64,000 nucleotides of DNA from Chondrosia reniformis. Its lineage: Eukaryota; Porifera; Demospongiae; Chondrillida; Chondrillidae. The notes beneath the pieces were generated by a model. It did not search any database, was not told the DNA's origin, and saw nothing but the letters and a program-made list of their open reading frames with translations. The DNA lies in the NCBI GenBank assembly GCA_947172415.1, contig OX359190.1:7006001-7070000 (forward strand), given 5' to 3'. Both the position numbers and the translations under genes were made by a program. How positions within the stretch are numbered: the first letter of the stretch is position 1; each line of letters opens with the position of its first letter. This document shows positions 61,251 to 64,000 of this stretch, piece after piece.

Positions 61251-61404
61251 CTGTAAGAGTAAACGAGAACATTGCAGATGATAAATGCACAGTTGATTCA
61301 TCTCTTAATTACAAGAAGGCAGATACGTATTATGCATTAAAAGAAAAATCTAAGACAAAATTTCGTTACACACATGATTAGCTCGCTTTTAATGCAATAC
61401 TTTA

Positions 61405-61560
61405 TGGAACAAGTATTCCCCCCAAACTCGAACTACTTGCTAGTTCTTAGATGTCCGGTTAATCAATTCCGGTTGTCATTTGATTGCCGTAAATTCCAAG
61501 GCCATATCTCGTAGAAACCGTATTTGCTTTAAAGCTTTACATTACATAGTATAAGTAAAG
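61405..61560. repeat. Copy of the repeat also at 1466-1640
   Basis: ACAAGTATT, AACT(C/A)GAACTACTTGCT, GATGTCCGGTTAA, and ATCTCGTAGAAA occur in the same order in both places. Weaker relatives lie at about 23930-24060 and 42335-42520. Confidence 0.65.
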
Positions 61561-62459
61561 TATTAAACTAACAGCACTCATATTGCAATATTCTACACAA
61601 GGTACACAGGAGTAGGCATTGACAGGTGAAGCAGTAGACATCAGCAATCTAAAAGGTTTAAAAATCTCAGGCTTGACTATCAACATTTCTGTGGTTAAGG
61701 GTATGATGTCAGTGGCTCTATGGCTGTTGCTGTTAAAGGTGCAAGCAGATTAATGTTGAGCTTACAATCTTCGGCTTTGTTTATACATTGTTGCAGCCAT
61801 GTATCTAATCTAGCAATTTCCTGTTTCCTGTTTCTCAGCTGACAAACCTGATGGGTACTGTAATTGAAGTTCAAAGCTTTTCCAAAAGTGTCATGAGGCA
61901 AATCAAATTAGAGGAAGCGATTGAAGGATTTTAAGGAAAGCAAAAAGAACCAACAGATCTGCTGCTCAGGAAATTCAGCATATAAGTCTAGATGTCCCTG
62001 CCTAAAAAGAAAGCACCCTTGTTCAATATACTGCTGGTCCACCAACAGCCAAAATACTTCACCTGAGCTACAACTACAATGCCCACCAAAAAGCAAAGAC
62101 AACATTCATCATATGACAATTCCACTAAGCATAAAACGACATCATTAACTTTAAAATAATACCTTCAAGAGATAAAACAGTCACATAGAATACTTCCTGT
62201 TTAGTACTTTAAGAGACGAAGCATTTGGATTGAATGAGTTCGATAGCAAACATGACCAGAGTTTCTAACACATGCATAGTCGTTCTCAAAGACATTGCCT
62301 TCAACATACCCTGCTTTGAACAATCTGAGAAGAAAATAACAAGAGCTCTCAACAGATTATCTTTTCAGGCAATATTTAAACACCTATAGCCTTTAAAATT
62401 GCCTTATACTATATCTTAATTATTATACATCTAACTAACAATTAATTACATATGGTACG

Positions 62460-62740
62460 CACCAAAGGAAACACTGCCTCAAACGAGATTTTCAAGCGAG
62501 GCAGACAGCCTTAATAGTGCTCAGGATTCACTGGAGTTGGATGAAACACTTCAGGCTTTGGGTATTCTTCCTAGTTCCTCTACAGAGATTTCTCACAATC
62601 AACTTCCAACAGGTAGTAACTGTTTTACAAACCCTACAACCAGCAGCACTGTTCCAAAATCAGATATCAACTTATGTAATGTCTGTATATGCAAGGCAAA
62701 GAACACCTTAAAGAGTTATCACTTCTGCTGTCAGCTGAAC
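62460..62740 (+). pseudogene. Candidate duplicated exon, copy 1
   Basis: An open frame reads YAPKETLPQTRFSSEADSLN, SAQDSLELDETLQALGILPS, SSTEISHNQLPTGSNCFTNP and CNVCICKAKNTLKSYHFCCQ, ending LNTG at AACACAG|GTAAGG. Acidic, Ser/Thr-rich with a Cys cluster. Not recognised. A similar start (MPKETLPPLGFKRGTQQGEW) occurs at about 21290-21350. No acceptor defined; could belong to a plus-strand gene further right or to a repeat. Confidence 0.35.
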
Positions 62741-62818
62741 ACAGGTAAGGTTCCGCTGACAACTGAACACAGGTAAGGTTCCGCTGTCAGCTGAACACAG
62801 GTAAGGTTCCGCTGACAA
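62735..62818. repeat. 28-bp tandem repeat with embedded splice-donor consensus, copy 1
   Basis: CTGAACACAGGTAAGGTTCC starts at 62735, 62763 and 62791; each unit ends GCTG(ACAA/TCAG). ACAG|GTAAGG is a strong 5' splice-site match in every unit. Confidence 0.9.
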
Positions 62819-63639
62819 CAAGTTAATGATCAGCTTACATTTACAAAAGTCAGCTGATATATTTATTTTTACATTAAAAGCTACCTACAAAGATCATTTC
62901 TAGCATTCTGTAGAGAGTTAAGTAAGGAAGTTTGAAACATGCAAATGCATTTTATTGTATACCTTGCTGGCAGTAAACATCCTTCAAGTATCCGGTCACT
63001 AGAAGACATTACAACAGACAAGCTAACAACAATATATCCTCTAAAGAAAATATACTTTGCTGATGGACTCAACAATATTGTTTACTTCCAAAGAAAAGGA
63101 AAATTTCTTATTACCTATCAACATTCAACAGTTTGTGGCAAAACATCCCTGCCTAAAAAGAAAGCACCCTTGTTCAATATACTGCTGGTCCACCAACAGC
63201 CAAAATACTTCACCTGAGTTACAACAACATTGCCCACCAAAAAGCAAAGACAACATTCATCATAGGACAATTCCACTAAGCATAAAATGACATCATTAAC
63301 TTTAAAATAATATCTTCAAGAGATAAAACAGATTTAAGTCACACAGAATACTTCCTGTTTAGTACTATAAGAGATGAAGCATTTGGATTGAATGAGTTCG
63401 ATAGCAAACATGAATGAGTACAACAGTTTCAATAGCAATGTATCAGAGTTTTTAACACATGCGTAGTCGTTCTCAAAGACACTGCCTTCAACATACCCTG
63501 CTTTGAACAATCTGAGAAGAAAATAACAAGAGCTCTCAACAGATTATCTTTTCAAGCAACATTTTAACACTTATAGCCTATAAAATTGCCTTATACTATA
63601 TCTTAATTATTATACATCTAACTAACAATGAATTACATA

Positions 63640-63924
63640 TGGTACGCACCAAAGGAAACACTGCCTCAAACGAGATTTTCAAGCGAGGCAGACAGCCTTA
63701 ATAGTGCTCAGGATTCACTGGAGTTGGATGAAACACTTCAGGCTTTGGGAATTCTTCCTTGTTCCTCTACAGAGATTTCTCACAATAAACTTTCAACAGG
63801 TAGTAACTGTTTTACAAACCCTACGACAAGCAGCACTGTTCCAATATCAGATATCAACTTATGTAATGTCTGTATATGCAAGGCAAGGAACACCTTAAGT
63901 GTTATCACTTCTGCTGTCAGCTGA
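63640..63924 (+). pseudogene. Candidate duplicated exon, copy 2
   Basis: Same frame as copy 1 with few substitutions. A short deletion after NTL changes the frame, giving an early stop (LSVITSAVS), so the two copies differ at the end. Confidence 0.35.
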
Positions 63925-64000
63925 ATACAGGTAAGGTTCCGCTGACAACTGAACACAGGTAAGGTTCCGCTGTCAGCTGAACACAGGTAAGGTTCCGCTG
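63921..64000. repeat. 28-bp tandem repeat, copy 2 (cut by edge)
   Basis: Units start at 63921, 63949 and 63977; the third is incomplete at the window end. Confidence 0.88.

Larger units (their letters stand above)
61985..64000. repeat. About 1.2 kb tandem duplication running off the right edge
   Basis: 61998-62818 reappears at 63149-64000 with about 95% identity. Markers: CTGCCTAAAAAGAAAGCACC (61999/63150), TGGTACGCACCAAAGGAAAC (62454/63640), and the 28-bp repeats at the end. The second copy has short extra pieces, e.g. near 63330 and 63415. The sequence between the copies (62820-63148) is unique. Confidence 0.85.

Noticed and set aside
61695-62105. Minus-strand ORFs near the right edge as upstream WD exons
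   Set aside because: No splice sites in phase with 61250, and the second overlaps the duplicated repeat.
1-64000. CRISPR arrays, tRNA/rRNA genes, bacterial operons
   Set aside because: Looked for repeats with regular spacers and cloverleaf or rRNA-like sequence; none seen. The tandem repeats found lack CRISPR spacing.

Overview
This is animal nuclear DNA, AT-rich and full of transposon relics. No bacterial operons, rRNA, tRNA or CRISPR were seen. Mostly short exons, compact introns where nothing has been inserted, a sponge/cnidarian-style ZU5 fragment and the mix of transposon families suggest a marine invertebrate. A demosponge is my best guess (inference, not proven).

The backbone is one host gene on the minus strand, running from about 61250 down to about 660. 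I assembled it by eye from some 30 exons with canonical splice sites and compatible phases. It encodes an EF-hand plus multi-WD40 protein of the WDR49/WDR64 type: an EF-hand-like N-terminus (61185-61104), a first group of WD40 blades (59873-50049), a middle part (34870-20687), a second group of blades (20213-2698) and an acidic C-terminal tail (1208-988, perhaps 691-660). The N-terminus probably lies beyond the right edge. At least one exon near 34-50 kb is uncertain, and two exons near 33.5-33.8 kb cannot both be read in one frame.

Most of the rest is intron filled with nested mobile DNA. From left to right: TTF/hAT-like start (1-81); Tigger-type MITE (1295-2085); non-LTR retrotransposon relic (about 3790-4970); a 5.9 kb element with P-element transposase, split by a Tigger (7281-13139, Tigger 9388-11895); pogo relic (14877-16316); rve-type integrase relic (16559-17640); Helitron helicase (18961-19690) and piggyBac pieces (19761-19952); unidentified relics (24.0-25.9 kb); KDZ-like and DDE relics (26.4-28.9 kb); a foldback element (29204-30042); an unidentified multicopy family (31340-32345); Merlin (32721-33000) and Crypton/QRICH1-like (33015-33230) relics; Tigger, Gypsy and hAT fragments (34.9-37.2 kb); a zinc-finger relic (39769-40640); pogo (41500-42330).

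The most informative part is 42.8-55.5 kb. A long inverted repeat (42817-45175 against 48963-49572) has a hAT and a THAP-bearing TTAA element inserted in one arm, while the other arm keeps both empty sites. Farther right, a 3.86 kb TTAA element with a nearly intact Kolobok/Mutator-like transposase (51596-55459) interrupts a kelch fragment; removing it with one TTAA rejoins the kelch reading frame. The right edge holds a roughly 1.2 kb tandem duplication ending in 28-bp repeats, each carrying a splice-donor-like sequence.
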